Below, one piece after another: positions 1 through 7,665 of a stretch of DNA of 16,442 nucleotides. This stretch comes from Bacillota bacterium (GTDB lineage Bacteria > Bacillota > Clostridia > Tissierellales > Peptoniphilaceae). The position numbers and the translations under genes are program-made. The notes under the pieces are model-generated. The model ran no database searches. It had not been told where the DNA came from and saw only the letters and a program-made list of their open reading frames with translations. The DNA is taken from assembly GCA_023418835.1 (NCBI GenBank), contig JAEZYW010000032.1, positions 1-16,442 on the forward strand. The letters run 5' to 3'. Each line of letters begins with the position of its first letter. The first letter of the stretch is position 1.

Positions 1-2
1 GA

Positions 3-251
3 CAAAGAGACATTGAACTAATGAAAAAAAGTCTATCAGGGATAAACTATATCGTAAATTTAATTGCTTTAAACCCTATAAATGAATATAATAAAGGAAA
101 CTCAAAGGATGCTGCCCAGCTTTTTAAACAAAAGTTGGAAAAAGAAAATATTAACGTGACCCTAAGAAGAGAACTAGGAAGTGATATCTCTGCATCCTGT
201 GGTCAGTTAAAAACACATTATTTAAAAGAAGGTGGACTTGATGAGGTTTGA
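3..251 (+). CDS. rlmN: RlmN, 23S rRNA/tRNA adenine-C2 methyltransferase (3' end only)
   Basis: This is the C-terminal part of the dual-specificity radical SAM methylase that makes 2-methyladenosine in 23S rRNA (A2503) and in some tRNAs. The reading frame is open from the left edge, so the start, the N-terminal domain and the CxxxCxxC cluster lie outside the window. What is visible is the end of the SAM barrel, with the strand VNLIALNPINEY, and near the C-terminus the SASCGQLK motif. The Cys there (codon at 198-200) corresponds to the cysteine that carries the transient methyl group in this family. The last codons overlap the start of stp by 11 bases, which suggests translational coupling. The rlmN-stp-prkC order is standard in Firmicutes. 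The family call is firm despite the truncation. Confidence 0.93.
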   Translation, partial: QRDIELMKKSLSGINYIVNLIALNPINEYNKGNSKDAAQLFKQKLEKENINVTLRRELGSDISASCGQLKTHYLKEGGLDEV

Positions 252-966
252 TGCTGTTTCAAACGTGGGTAAAGTAAGAAATAATAACGAAGACAGCTAT
301 TATGTGTCAGAAAATGAGAATTATCCACTATTTATTGTAGCCGATGGAATCGGTGGACATAATTATGGGGAAATCGCCAGCAACATGGCAGTAGAAGTAA
401 TAAAAAACAGTATAAAAACTATAGATCACTATGAGAATTTAGATGAATTAGAATCAGATATGATTAATGCAATTTCTGAAGCAAATAAATCTGTATATAG
501 TAAATCTCAATCAGCTGATGAATTTTCAGGAATGGGAACTACATTAACAGTTCTATACATCTATTATGATTCGATTCTTATTGGTCATGTGGGAGACAGC
601 AGAATTTATGCTGTGAACAGCAAAGAAATAAGACAGCTTACAGAAGATGATACAATCGTAAACAGACTTTTAAAGTCAGGTGAAATCACTCAAAGTGAAG
701 CCCAAAATCATCCTAAAAAGAATATTATTACTAATGCAATAGGAACAGATTCTCGCATAGATATAAGTTTAGTGCAATACAATTACGCTAAAGGTGAGTA
801 TATTTTAATGTGCACTGATGGCCTAACAGATATGGCGACGAATGAAGAAATACTGGAAATTATCAATGAAAATAAAACACCGGCATCTATAAGTGCAAAG
901 CTTCTTGAAAAAGCTTTGGAAGCCGGAGGAAAAGACAATATTACATTGATAATTCTTCAAGTGTAA
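241..966 (+). CDS. stp: PP2C-type Ser/Thr protein phosphatase (Stp/PrpC)
   Basis: This is a cytosolic metal-dependent phosphatase of 241 residues that removes phosphate from PrkC and its substrates. All PP2C landmarks are present: ED at 17-18, the DGIGGH motif at 35-40, GMGTT at 97-101, GHVGDSR at 115-121, CTDGLTD at 191-197 and KDN at 231-233. The aspartates at 18, 35, 119, 193 and 232 would bind the metal ions. I chose ATG 241 because an AAGGTGG ribosome site ends five bases before it and because the product then begins like its relatives (MRFDAVSNVGKVRNNNED). The in-frame GTG at 232 lies inside that ribosome site. The gene overlaps rlmN by 11 bases and is followed after 9 bases by prkC, its usual kinase partner. 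Confidence 0.95.
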   Translation: MRFDAVSNVGKVRNNNEDSYYVSENENYPLFIVADGIGGHNYGEIASNMAVEVIKNSIKTIDHYENLDELESDMINAISEANKSVYSKSQSADEFSGMGTTLTVLYIYYDSILIGHVGDSRIYAVNSKEIRQLTEDDTIVNRLLKSGEITQSEAQNHPKKNIITNAIGTDSRIDISLVQYNYAKGEYILMCTDGLTDMATNEEILEIINENKTPASISAKLLEKALEAGGKDNITLIILQV

Positions 967-975
967 GGTGGTAAA

Positions 976-3021
976 ATGATAGGAAAATTATTAAGCGACA
1001 GATACCAAATCCTAGAGAGAATTGGCGGGGGCGGAATGGCCAACGTTTATAAAGCTCATGACAATAGATTAGGTAGAGAAGTGGCTATAAAAATATTACG
1101 TCAAGAGTTTGTAGAAGATGAGGATTTTGTAGAAAATTTTCGCAAAGAATCTCATGCTGCTGCTAGACTAAATCACCCTAATATAGTAGGGGTTTTTGAC
1201 GTTGGATTAGAAAATATAAATGGTCAAGACAATTACTATATTGTCATGGAAATAGTAAATGGAAAGACCTTAAAAGATGTAATAAATGAAAAAGGCAAAT
1301 TGGGGTTGTCAGAGACTTTAAACTACGGCATCCAAATTTCAGAAGCTATTCTTTGTGCCCATGACAATGGAATAATACACAGGGATATAAAACCTCAAAA
1401 TATTATAATTAGCAGAGACAATCTTCCTAAAGTTACAGACTTTGGAATAGCCCAAGGGGCAAATAGGCATACATCAACTGAACACGATATTATGGGTTCA
1501 GTGCATTATTTTTCGCCAGAACAAGCAAGGGGCGAAAAGACAGATGAGCGTTCGGATATTTACTCTCTAGGAATAGTATTATATGAAATGTTAACAGGAG
1601 AACTCCCATTTGATGGAGATAATCCAATTAGTATAGCCTTAAAACAAGTTCATGAAAAGATACAATTGCCTTCTAAATTAAATTCAGAAGTTCCAAAACA
1701 ATTGGACGAGATAGTTTTAAAAATGACTAATAAAAGTCCAGAAGATAGATACAATAATCTTTTAGAAGTAATTGATGATTTAAAATCTTTGGAAAAGAAA
1801 ATCGATTTAGAAATGTCTGATACTTTAGTTATACCAATAAGCAAAACGAGAAAAGATCACAACATTTCAGTAGACGACCAAAGAAGAATAAGAAGATATG
1901 GAATAGAATCCCAGTCTCAACCTAGATCTGAACAAAAAACTTCTTCAAGGCGAAAAGAAGAAGGGGGAGCTGGTCCAATTATTGGCGGAATTTTAACTGC
2001 TTTATTGGTTGCGACTTTACTGTTTTTTATATTTACAAAATTTCCATTATTTTCCAGTTCAAAGGGAGAAGAAATTCAAGTTCCAGATATAATGGGAGTT
2101 CAACAAGATGAGGCTCAGAGAATTGTTGAAAGTTTAGGTTTACGTTTTGAAATCGATGGAGAGTCCATAAATCACGACTTTGACCCTGGAGATGTAATAC
2201 ATCAAAATCCAGAAGGTGGAATAATGGTTAAGAAAAATTATGTTGTTAGAGTTACAATTAACTCCGACGGCGCAGTAGAAAATGACTTAATAGAAGTTGA
2301 TGACTATACTGGATTAAGCCTTGAGGATGCAATTGCACAAATTAACAATGACGGGTTTGATTACGAAGTTATGTTTGAAGATTCAGAAGATGAAGAAGAC
2401 TACAACAAGGTGCTTAGACAAGATCCAAGATCTAGAACCAGAGTAGAAGATGGATCTAAGATAATCATTTATGTAGGACGAGAAGTTGAAGTTGAAAATG
2501 TAATTATGCCTGAAGTAAAGGGCAAAAGCCTAGATTTTGCTAAATCTGCTATAGAATCTTTAGGGCTAGTTGTTGGAAAAGTTGAAAGAAGAGAAACTAC
2601 TAGATTAAGTCCTAACTTGGTAATAGAATCTTCAATAGAAGCAGGAGAAGAAATTGAAATAGGAACGACTATTGATTTAGTAATGGCGATAGAACCTGAA
2701 CCTGAAGAGCCTGAAGAGGAAGAAGAACCGACACCGACGCCTCCTCCTACGACTACAGAACCAGTAACGCCACCGCCTAGTTCTGATACGGGGGATGATT
2801 CTAATAGTAATTCAATGAGTATTTCCATAGATTTTGAAATACCTGAATCTAAAGGAAGTGCAAATATTAAAGTTGTAAGAATTGAAAATAATACTTCAAC
2901 GGAAATTTATAACGCAACTCATTATTCTTCGGAAGGTCATAGAACCCTTTCGTTTACAGGTTCTGAAAATGCAGTTTATCAAGTGTTTGTAGATGATGTT
3001 TTGGAGGAAACAAAACCTTAA
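976..3021 (+). CDS. prkC: PASTA-domain Ser/Thr protein kinase (PrkC)
   Basis: This is a 681-residue membrane kinase that senses cell-wall fragments outside and phosphorylates proteins inside. The cytosolic kinase domain (about 1-272) shows the glycine loop GGGGMANVY at 17-25, Lys39, Glu58, catalytic HRDIKPQN at 135-142, DFG at 155-157 and the GSVHYFSPEQ loop at 174-183, with Thr166 and Thr168 as likely autophosphorylation sites. A basic juxtamembrane stretch leads to one membrane helix at about 334-356. Outside are three PASTA repeats (about 367-430, 436-502 and 508-572), then a Glu/Pro/Thr linker (573-605) and a small C-terminal beta-rich domain (about 613-681). That last domain is not PASTA, and its role is unknown to me. 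An AAGGTGG site lies 4 bases before the ATG. The stop overlaps the rsgA start (TAATG). Confidence 0.96.
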   Translation: MIGKLLSDRYQILERIGGGGMANVYKAHDNRLGREVAIKILRQEFVEDEDFVENFRKESHAAARLNHPNIVGVFDVGLENINGQDNYYIVMEIVNGKTLKDVINEKGKLGLSETLNYGIQISEAILCAHDNGIIHRDIKPQNIIISRDNLPKVTDFGIAQGANRHTSTEHDIMGSVHYFSPEQARGEKTDERSDIYSLGIVLYEMLTGELPFDGDNPISIALKQVHEKIQLPSKLNSEVPKQLDEIVLKMTNKSPEDRYNNLLEVIDDLKSLEKKIDLEMSDTLVIPISKTRKDHNISVDDQRRIRRYGIESQSQPRSEQKTSSRRKEEGGAGPIIGGILTALLVATLLFFIFTKFPLFSSSKGEEIQVPDIMGVQQDEAQRIVESLGLRFEIDGESINHDFDPGDVIHQNPEGGIMVKKNYVVRVTINSDGAVENDLIEVDDYTGLSLEDAIAQINNDGFDYEVMFEDSEDEEDYNKVLRQDPRSRTRVEDGSKIIIYVGREVEVENVIMPEVKGKSLDFAKSAIESLGLVVGKVERRETTRLSPNLVIESSIEAGEEIEIGTTIDLVMAIEPEPEEPEEEEEPTPTPPPTTTEPVTPPPSSDTGDDSNSNSMSISIDFEIPESKGSANIKVVRIENNTSTEIYNATHYSSEGHRTLSFTGSENAVYQVFVDDVLEETKP

Positions 3022-3884
3022 TGATTGAAAAAGGTAGAATTTTAAAGGGAATTGGCGGATTTTATTATGTTAAATCTAAAGATAAAGTTTACGAATCTAG
3101 GGCCAGTTCCCTTTTTCGTATAAGAGGTCTTACCCCTACAGTGGGGGATTATGTAGAATTTGAACACACAGATGACGGAAAGGCCTACATTAAAGATATA
3201 ATTAATAGAAAAAATTTATTTATAAGACCACCAGTGGCAAATGTAGATGAGGTTCTTTTAATAGTAAGTGTAAAGGCTCCTAAATTTAATACCCAACTAA
3301 TTGATAGAATGATTTTGCTTTCCAGATATAATGGGGTGGAACCTAAACTAATAATAACAAAAGCAGACCTTGATGAAAAAGGTGCTGAGAATTTATCTAA
3401 AGATTACAAAGAAGCTGGATTTGAAGTTCATATAACATCCCATGAGGACAAAAATTCTATTGAGGAAATAAAGGATTTAATTTCTAAGAAAACTATAGTG
3501 TTTATGGGAGCCAGTGGAGTAGGTAAATCTACTTTAATATCTCACCTTACAGATTTGGACTTAGAAGTTGGAAAAGTGAGTGAAAAAACTAGTAGAGGTA
3601 AACACACCACAAGACACGTAGAGCTACTGGAGTACTCTGATAGCTCATATTTTGTTGATACTCCAGGATTTAGTAATCTGGCACTGGACTTTATAGAAGA
3701 TGTCAACGAATTAGAAGAATTTTATTATGAATTTTCTGAATTGGGAATGTGTAAATTCTCCAATTGTGTTCATATAAACGAACCTCAATGTGTTGTTAAA
3801 AAGGCATTGGAAGAAAACAAAATAAAAGAATTTCGATATAATAATTACTTATATTTCAATGAAGAAATTTCTAACAGGAGGTAA
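3021..3884 (+). CDS. rsgA: RsgA, small ribosomal subunit biogenesis GTPase
   Basis: This circularly permuted GTPase acts late in maturation of the 30S subunit (287 residues, normal length). The permuted order is visible: the G4 motif TKAD (113-116) comes before the P-loop GASGVGKST (163-171), followed by the G2 threonines near 196-197 and the G3 motif DTPGF (213-217). The N-terminal 70 residues match the OB-fold. The C-terminal zinc site has Cys244, Cys249, His251 and Cys257. The ATG shares one base with the prkC stop. The nearest GGAGG is at 3003-3007, rather far upstream (13 bases), so reinitiation after prkC is likely. The position between prkC and rpe is conserved across Firmicutes, and RsgA (CpgA) is a known PrkC substrate in Bacillus. 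Confidence 0.96.
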   Translation: MIEKGRILKGIGGFYYVKSKDKVYESRASSLFRIRGLTPTVGDYVEFEHTDDGKAYIKDIINRKNLFIRPPVANVDEVLLIVSVKAPKFNTQLIDRMILLSRYNGVEPKLIITKADLDEKGAENLSKDYKEAGFEVHITSHEDKNSIEEIKDLISKKTIVFMGASGVGKSTLISHLTDLDLEVGKVSEKTSRGKHTTRHVELLEYSDSSYFVDTPGFSNLALDFIEDVNELEEFYYEFSELGMCKFSNCVHINEPQCVVKKALEENKIKEFRYNNYLYFNEEISNRR

Positions 3885-3887
3885 TGG

Positions 3888-4538
3888 ATGGTTATTTTAT
3901 CGCCTTCAATAATGACGGCAAATTTTTTAGACTTAAAAAATGAATTAGAAGCAATTGAAAAATCTGGGGTTGAATTTTTACATTTAGACGTAATGGATGG
4001 AAATTTTGTTCCAAATATATCCTTTGGTCCCAAGATAATAAGTGATATAAGAAAAGAATACAGTTTTACTTTTGACGCTCATCTTATGGTAAACAATCCA
4101 GAATATTTAATAGAGAGTTTTGCAAAAGCTGGATGCGACTATATTACAATTCACCCTGAAGCTACAAAGCATCCTCACAGACAATTACAATTGATTAAAT
4201 CCTTAGAAAAAAAAGCTGGACTATCTTTAAATCCGTCAACGCCAATAAGTTTTTTAGAAAATGTGTTGGACTATTTAGATTTAATATTAATAATGAGTGT
4301 GAATCCAGGTTTTGGCGGTCAAAGTTTTATTCCAAGTATGTTAAAGAAAATAAGAGATACTAGAGATTTGATTGGAGATCGAGATATCATTTTAGAAGTC
4401 GATGGGGGTATAAAGCTGGATAATGTAAAAGAAGTCGTAGAAGCTGGAGCAAACGCCGTTGTAGTTGGATCTGCAATATTTGATGGGGTTGATCCTGAAG
4501 AAAATGCCAAAAAATTCTTGAGGGTACTTAATGATTAA
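3888..4538 (+). CDS. rpe: Ribulose-phosphate 3-epimerase
   Basis: This cytosolic enzyme of the pentose phosphate pathway interconverts ribulose 5-phosphate and xylulose 5-phosphate. The 216-residue TIM barrel is full length. The metal and catalytic residues are His32 and Asp34 (in HLDVMDG), His65 (DAHLMV) and Asp172 (EVDGGI). The phosphate loops MSVNPGFGGQ (136-145) and VVVGSAIF (191-198) are intact. The start at 3888 is set by a perfect AGGAGG at 3876-3881 with a 6-base gap. Another ATG at 3884 is out of frame. The gene begins 3 bases after the rsgA stop and overlaps thiN by 8 bases. Confidence 0.97.
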   Translation: MVILSPSIMTANFLDLKNELEAIEKSGVEFLHLDVMDGNFVPNISFGPKIISDIRKEYSFTFDAHLMVNNPEYLIESFAKAGCDYITIHPEATKHPHRQLQLIKSLEKKAGLSLNPSTPISFLENVLDYLDLILIMSVNPGFGGQSFIPSMLKKIRDTRDLIGDRDIILEVDGGIKLDNVKEVVEAGANAVVVGSAIFDGVDPEENAKKFLRVLND

Positions 4539-5154
4539 AACTGTAATTGTCGGAGGTGGAAATTTTCCTGAAATTGAATATTTAAAAAAAGAGATTAAAG
4601 ATGCAAAATATATTATTGCTGCAGATAGTGGATTTGATTTTTTAGAAAAATACAAAATAGATGTGGATTTTTTGATTGGGGATTTTGATTCATTATCCTA
4701 TGATTTAAATCGCATAAAAATTCCTGAAATAATAAAATTTCCAGAGGAAAAAGATTTAACTGATCTTCACATTGCAGTAGAAAAAGCAATTAATCTAAAT
4801 TCAAATAAAATCGTAATATTTGGAGGGACTGGAACGCGTCTCGATCATACGATAACAAATGTATTTCTTTTAAAATATATATTTGATCGTGGAATTGATG
4901 GAAAAATTATTGATAACAACAATGAGATAAAAATTATAAAGGGAAAATTAGAAGTTTATAAGTCTCGTTTTAAGTATCTTTCGATTTTACCCCTACAAGA
5001 CAATACGATTGTAAGTCTTAAAGGAACTAAATATCTTTTGGAAAATAGAAGTATTTCTTTTTATGACAGTTTGTGTATAAGTAATGAGATAAAAGAAAAA
5101 ATCGCCACTGTTAAAGTTAGCGATTATTCTATAATAATTCAAAGTAAAGACTAA
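4531..5154 (+). CDS. thiN: Thiamine pyrophosphokinase
   Basis: This enzyme transfers pyrophosphate from ATP to thiamine and makes the cofactor thiamine diphosphate, used by transketolase, among other enzymes, in the same pathway as rpe. The 207-residue protein shows the family motifs AADSG (30-34), IGDFDS (49-54), the acidic KDLTD (74-78), and GGTGTRLDHTITN (98-110). A C-terminal beta domain carries the SLCISNE motif that closes the thiamine site. It overlaps rpe by 8 bases and has a GAGGG ribosome site 6 bases before the ATG. Its TAA stop is directly followed by the stop codon of the opposite-strand tmcAL. I see no terminator between the two. Confidence 0.93.
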   Translation: MIKTVIVGGGNFPEIEYLKKEIKDAKYIIAADSGFDFLEKYKIDVDFLIGDFDSLSYDLNRIKIPEIIKFPEEKDLTDLHIAVEKAINLNSNKIVIFGGTGTRLDHTITNVFLLKYIFDRGIDGKIIDNNNEIKIIKGKLEVYKSRFKYLSILPLQDNTIVSLKGTKYLLENRSISFYDSLCISNEIKEKIATVKVSDYSIIIQSKD

Positions 5155-6330
5155 TTATAGCATTATGGGATTTGTAATGTAATCCAAGTTTAAAGGCAGA
5201 TTTGCTATAATCGAGTACAAATTTGTAGCTTTATTTTCAAATTCTGCAACTTGATTAATTGAAAATGGAGCTTTTTTAATTTCTTTAAAATTCGTAATAT
5301 AATATTTGTCAAACTCATTTAAATAACTTCTTCCTTTAGAATCTGCTCCTAAGATTCTCAGGTAAGTTTCTCCATTTAATCCATTAAAGACATCCTCTCC
5401 ACTTATTCTAATAAAAGAGTTAAAAATAATTCTTCTAATTCTAGATTTTGTAATTCTCTTACTAGAAACAATATTTGCCAATTCTTCAATGGTATTAGCC
5501 TCTTCTAATTTATTTAATAATCTATTCTCTATTCCTTTTTCATATTCTAAAGTGTTTTTTATTGAAGCTGTATCATTTAAAATGTCATATTTAAATATTT
5601 TAAAAAGAGTATTTTCACAATATGGAATTGTTTGAGAGAGAATCTTTGAAGTCTCTTTTGGAACCAATTCATCTATATTTTTTCCATTTCTGTGAAGTTT
5701 TCTAATATGAGAAGCAGAAGAAATGCTATCTTTAGCTTCACTTTCCCCGTGTTCTACTTTATATCTACCAATGGAATGGAAGTTTATATTGAGGTTTTTC
5801 TTAATTCCCGCTTTTATATATTCAATGCCAAGAATATTATTGGGTCTAGACAGAATTTCAAGCTCTTTTTCCTTTAAAATTCCAGATTCTTTATAGGCTA
5901 AATTTCTGGAGTTTACAAAAGAGTAACCTTCGTTTAGATATTTGCGTATGACTTCTTTAAATTGAGGAGTTTCATCCATTGAGGCAATTGCAATTTTTTT
6001 TAAATCACTTATAGAACTATTTTCAGCGCCAAAAACTAAATCTGTTATGCCAATTTCATTTAAAATTTTTATGCCGCCCTTTGCAAATATTTCTGCATTT
6101 TGACAAGAAAATAAAACAGGCATTTCTAATATCAAATTGCATCCATTTAAGCAAGCAATAGAAGCTCGGTCCCATTTAGATAAATAATTTAATTCCCCAC
6201 GCTGAACAAAAGAACCGCTGATTACAGCCACTATTAAATCGGGGTTGTAGTTTTTTTTGATTTTTTCAATTATGTACTCGTGGCCATTGTGAAAGGGATT
6301 AAATTCCGCAATTATACCAAATATCTTCAT
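5155..6330 (-). CDS. tmcAL: tRNA(Met) cytidine acetate ligase (TmcAL, formerly YlbM)
   Basis: This protein uses ATP and free acetate to make N4-acetylcytidine at the wobble position of elongator tRNA-Met, as shown for Bacillus TmcAL. The 391-residue length is typical. Its nucleotidyltransferase-like N-terminus has the NPFHNGH motif (11-17), a form of the HIGH signature, followed by SGSFVQRGE (38-46), GAENSS (101-106), NNILGIEYIKA (164-174) and SISSASHIRK (202-211). On its own strand an AAAGGAT ribosome site precedes the ATG by about 5 bases. It is the only complete minus-strand gene here. It runs divergently from ackA and converges with thiN with no spacer. The neighbouring acetate kinase suggests a shared acetate link, which is inference. 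Confidence 0.93.
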   Translation of the reverse strand: MKIFGIIAEFNPFHNGHEYIIEKIKKNYNPDLIVAVISGSFVQRGELNYLSKWDRASIACLNGCNLILEMPVLFSCQNAEIFAKGGIKILNEIGITDLVFGAENSSISDLKKIAIASMDETPQFKEVIRKYLNEGYSFVNSRNLAYKESGILKEKELEILSRPNNILGIEYIKAGIKKNLNINFHSIGRYKVEHGESEAKDSISSASHIRKLHRNGKNIDELVPKETSKILSQTIPYCENTLFKIFKYDILNDTASIKNTLEYEKGIENRLLNKLEEANTIEELANIVSSKRITKSRIRRIIFNSFIRISGEDVFNGLNGETYLRILGADSKGRSYLNEFDKYYITNFKEIKKAPFSINQVAEFENKATNLYSIIANLPLNLDYITNPIML

Positions 6331-6350
6331 ATTTTATCCTTTATCATTGA

Positions 6351-6382
6351 TTGACTAACTTTGTTTAATATTATAATATAAT
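6351..6382 (+). promoter_or_regulatory. Predicted promoter of ackA
   Basis: TTGACT (6351-6356) is followed by a consensus TATAAT at 6372-6377 after 15 bases. A less perfect TAATAT at 6374-6379 gives the preferred 17-base gap. The region 6367-6380 is a 13-of-14 palindrome, so the same melting site can serve both strands. The start point would be near 6384. Confidence 0.6.
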
Positions 6383-6401
6383 AGAAGTAAAAACAAATCA
6401 A
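6373..6401 (-). promoter_or_regulatory. Predicted promoter of tmcAL
   Basis: On the minus strand, TTGATT (6396-6401) and TATTAT (6373-6378) are separated by 17 bases, a good vegetative promoter. The -10 box lies on top of the -10 box used by ackA on the other strand. Transcription would begin near 6366, about 36 bases before the tmcAL start codon. Confidence 0.6.
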
Positions 6402-6416
6402 ATGGAGGAGTTAGAA

Positions 6417-7604
6417 ATGAACATATTAGTAATTAACTGTGGTAGTTCTTCACTAAAATTTCAAGTGATTGATCCACAAAATGAAGAAGTTAAAGCAAAA
6501 GGTCTAGTTGAAAGAATTGGTATTCCCGATTCAAGAGTGAAGTATGAACCTACAGGTGGAGAAAAAATTGAAATAAACACTGATATTCCTGATCATAAAG
6601 TAGGAATAAAATTAGTTATTGATGCTCTTACTGATCCAAATCATGGAATTATTAAATCAATGGATGAAATAGAAGCTGTGGGTCACAGAGTAGTTCATGG
6701 GGCAGAAGAATTTAATCAATCTGTAGTAATTAATGATGAAGTAATGGCAGCTCTAGAAAGAAGTTCAGAATTAGCTCCACTTCACAATCCAGCAAATATA
6801 CAAGGTATCGAGGCTTGTAAAGAATTAATGCCAGAAACTCCAATGGTGGGAGTATTTGATACTGCTTTTCATCAATCAATTGAACCGGTAAACTTTATTT
6901 ATTCTATACCTTATGAATATTACGAAAATTATAAAATAAGAAGATACGGATTCCACGGTACATCACATAGATACGTTTCTGAAAGAGCTGCAGCTATGTT
7001 AGGAAAAGAAACGGCAAATGTAATTGTTTGTCATTTAGGAAATGGCTCTAGTATTTCTGCTGTAAAAGATGGCAAATGTGTTGATACATCTATGGGACTA
7101 ACTCCACTAGAAGGACTTACAATGGGAACTAGATGCGGAGACATAGATCCTGCAATTGTTCCATTTATAGGTAAAAAAGAAAACTTATCCTATGACGAAA
7201 TGGACAATCTTATGAATAAAAAATCTGGAGTTCTTGGAATTTCAGGAGTTTCTTCTGACTTTAGAGACTTAGAAGATGCTGCAAGCCAAGGAAATTATAG
7301 AGCTCAGCTTGCTTTAGATATATTCGTTTCAAAAGTTGTAAAATATATTGGACAATACATGACTCACTTTGATTACATCGATGCTATAGCTTTCACAGCT
7401 GGAATTGGCGAAAATAGTGCAGTTATGAGAAAACAAATTATTGACGGATTAAAAATCTTTGGAATTGAAATTGACGAAGCGAAGAACGATATGAGGGGCA
7501 AGGAAGAAATAGTTAGCACAGAAAATTCAACTGCAAAAGTTATGGTAATTCCAACTAATGAAGAGCTGATGATAGCAAGGGATACTTACGAATTAACTAG
7601 ATAA
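6417..7604 (+). CDS. ackA: Acetate kinase
   Basis: This cytosolic enzyme interconverts acetyl phosphate plus ADP and acetate plus ATP, the last step of acetate fermentation. The 395-residue protein is full length and keeps the catalytic residues of the family: Asn7 (INCGSSSLK), Arg91, Asp148 (FDTAFH), His180 (FHGTSHRY), Arg239 (GTRCGDID) and Glu382 (NEEL), with the nucleotide loop FTAGIGENS at 326-334. I chose ATG 6417 because a GGAGGAG site lies at 6404-6410 and the product then starts MNILVINCGSSS as in relatives. The ATG at 6402 overlaps that ribosome site. No phosphotransacetylase gene is next to it in this window. It has its own promoter, and I see no terminator before yceD. Confidence 0.97.
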   Translation: MNILVINCGSSSLKFQVIDPQNEEVKAKGLVERIGIPDSRVKYEPTGGEKIEINTDIPDHKVGIKLVIDALTDPNHGIIKSMDEIEAVGHRVVHGAEEFNQSVVINDEVMAALERSSELAPLHNPANIQGIEACKELMPETPMVGVFDTAFHQSIEPVNFIYSIPYEYYENYKIRRYGFHGTSHRYVSERAAAMLGKETANVIVCHLGNGSSISAVKDGKCVDTSMGLTPLEGLTMGTRCGDIDPAIVPFIGKKENLSYDEMDNLMNKKSGVLGISGVSSDFRDLEDAASQGNYRAQLALDIFVSKVVKYIGQYMTHFDYIDAIAFTAGIGENSAVMRKQIIDGLKIFGIEIDEAKNDMRGKEEIVSTENSTAKVMVIPTNEELMIARDTYELTR

Positions 7605-7610
7605 TATTCC

Positions 7611-7639
7611 TTGACAAAAAAAGTTTGTGATTATATAAT
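7611..7639 (+). promoter_or_regulatory. Strong vegetative promoter before yceD-rpmF
   Basis: TTGACA (7611-7616) and TATAAT (7634-7639) both match the consensus perfectly and are exactly 17 bases apart. Transcription should start near 7646, leaving a leader of about 20 bases before the yceD start codon. This is the best promoter in the window and fits the high demand for ribosomal protein L32. Confidence 0.85.
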
Positions 7640-7665
7640 AAAGTGCGTTGTTAAGAAGGGGAATT

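Noticed and set aside
232..240. GTG start giving stp three more codons
   Set aside because: The GTG lies within the AAGGTGG ribosome site for ATG 241, and relatives start at the later position.
899..919. AAGCTT repeat with short spacer in stp
   Set aside because: It is a 6-bp palindrome pair in coding sequence, expected by chance in AT-rich DNA.
2469..2828. 119-codon open frame on the minus strand inside prkC, rich in Ser, Gly and Val
   Set aside because: It is the mirror of the PASTA 3 and Glu/Pro/Thr linker codons, has no ribosome site and resembles no known protein.
5161..5185. Weak GGATT/AATCC hairpin near the thiN-tmcAL junction as a terminator
   Set aside because: The stem is only about 5 bp, no T run follows, and it lies inside tmcAL codons.
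6402..6416. ATG start giving ackA five more codons
   Set aside because: It overlaps the GGAGGAG ribosome site; acetate kinases begin at MNILVINCGSSS.
7648..7665. TTG start for yceD
   Set aside because: It sits at the predicted transcription start, so no leader or ribosome site could exist.
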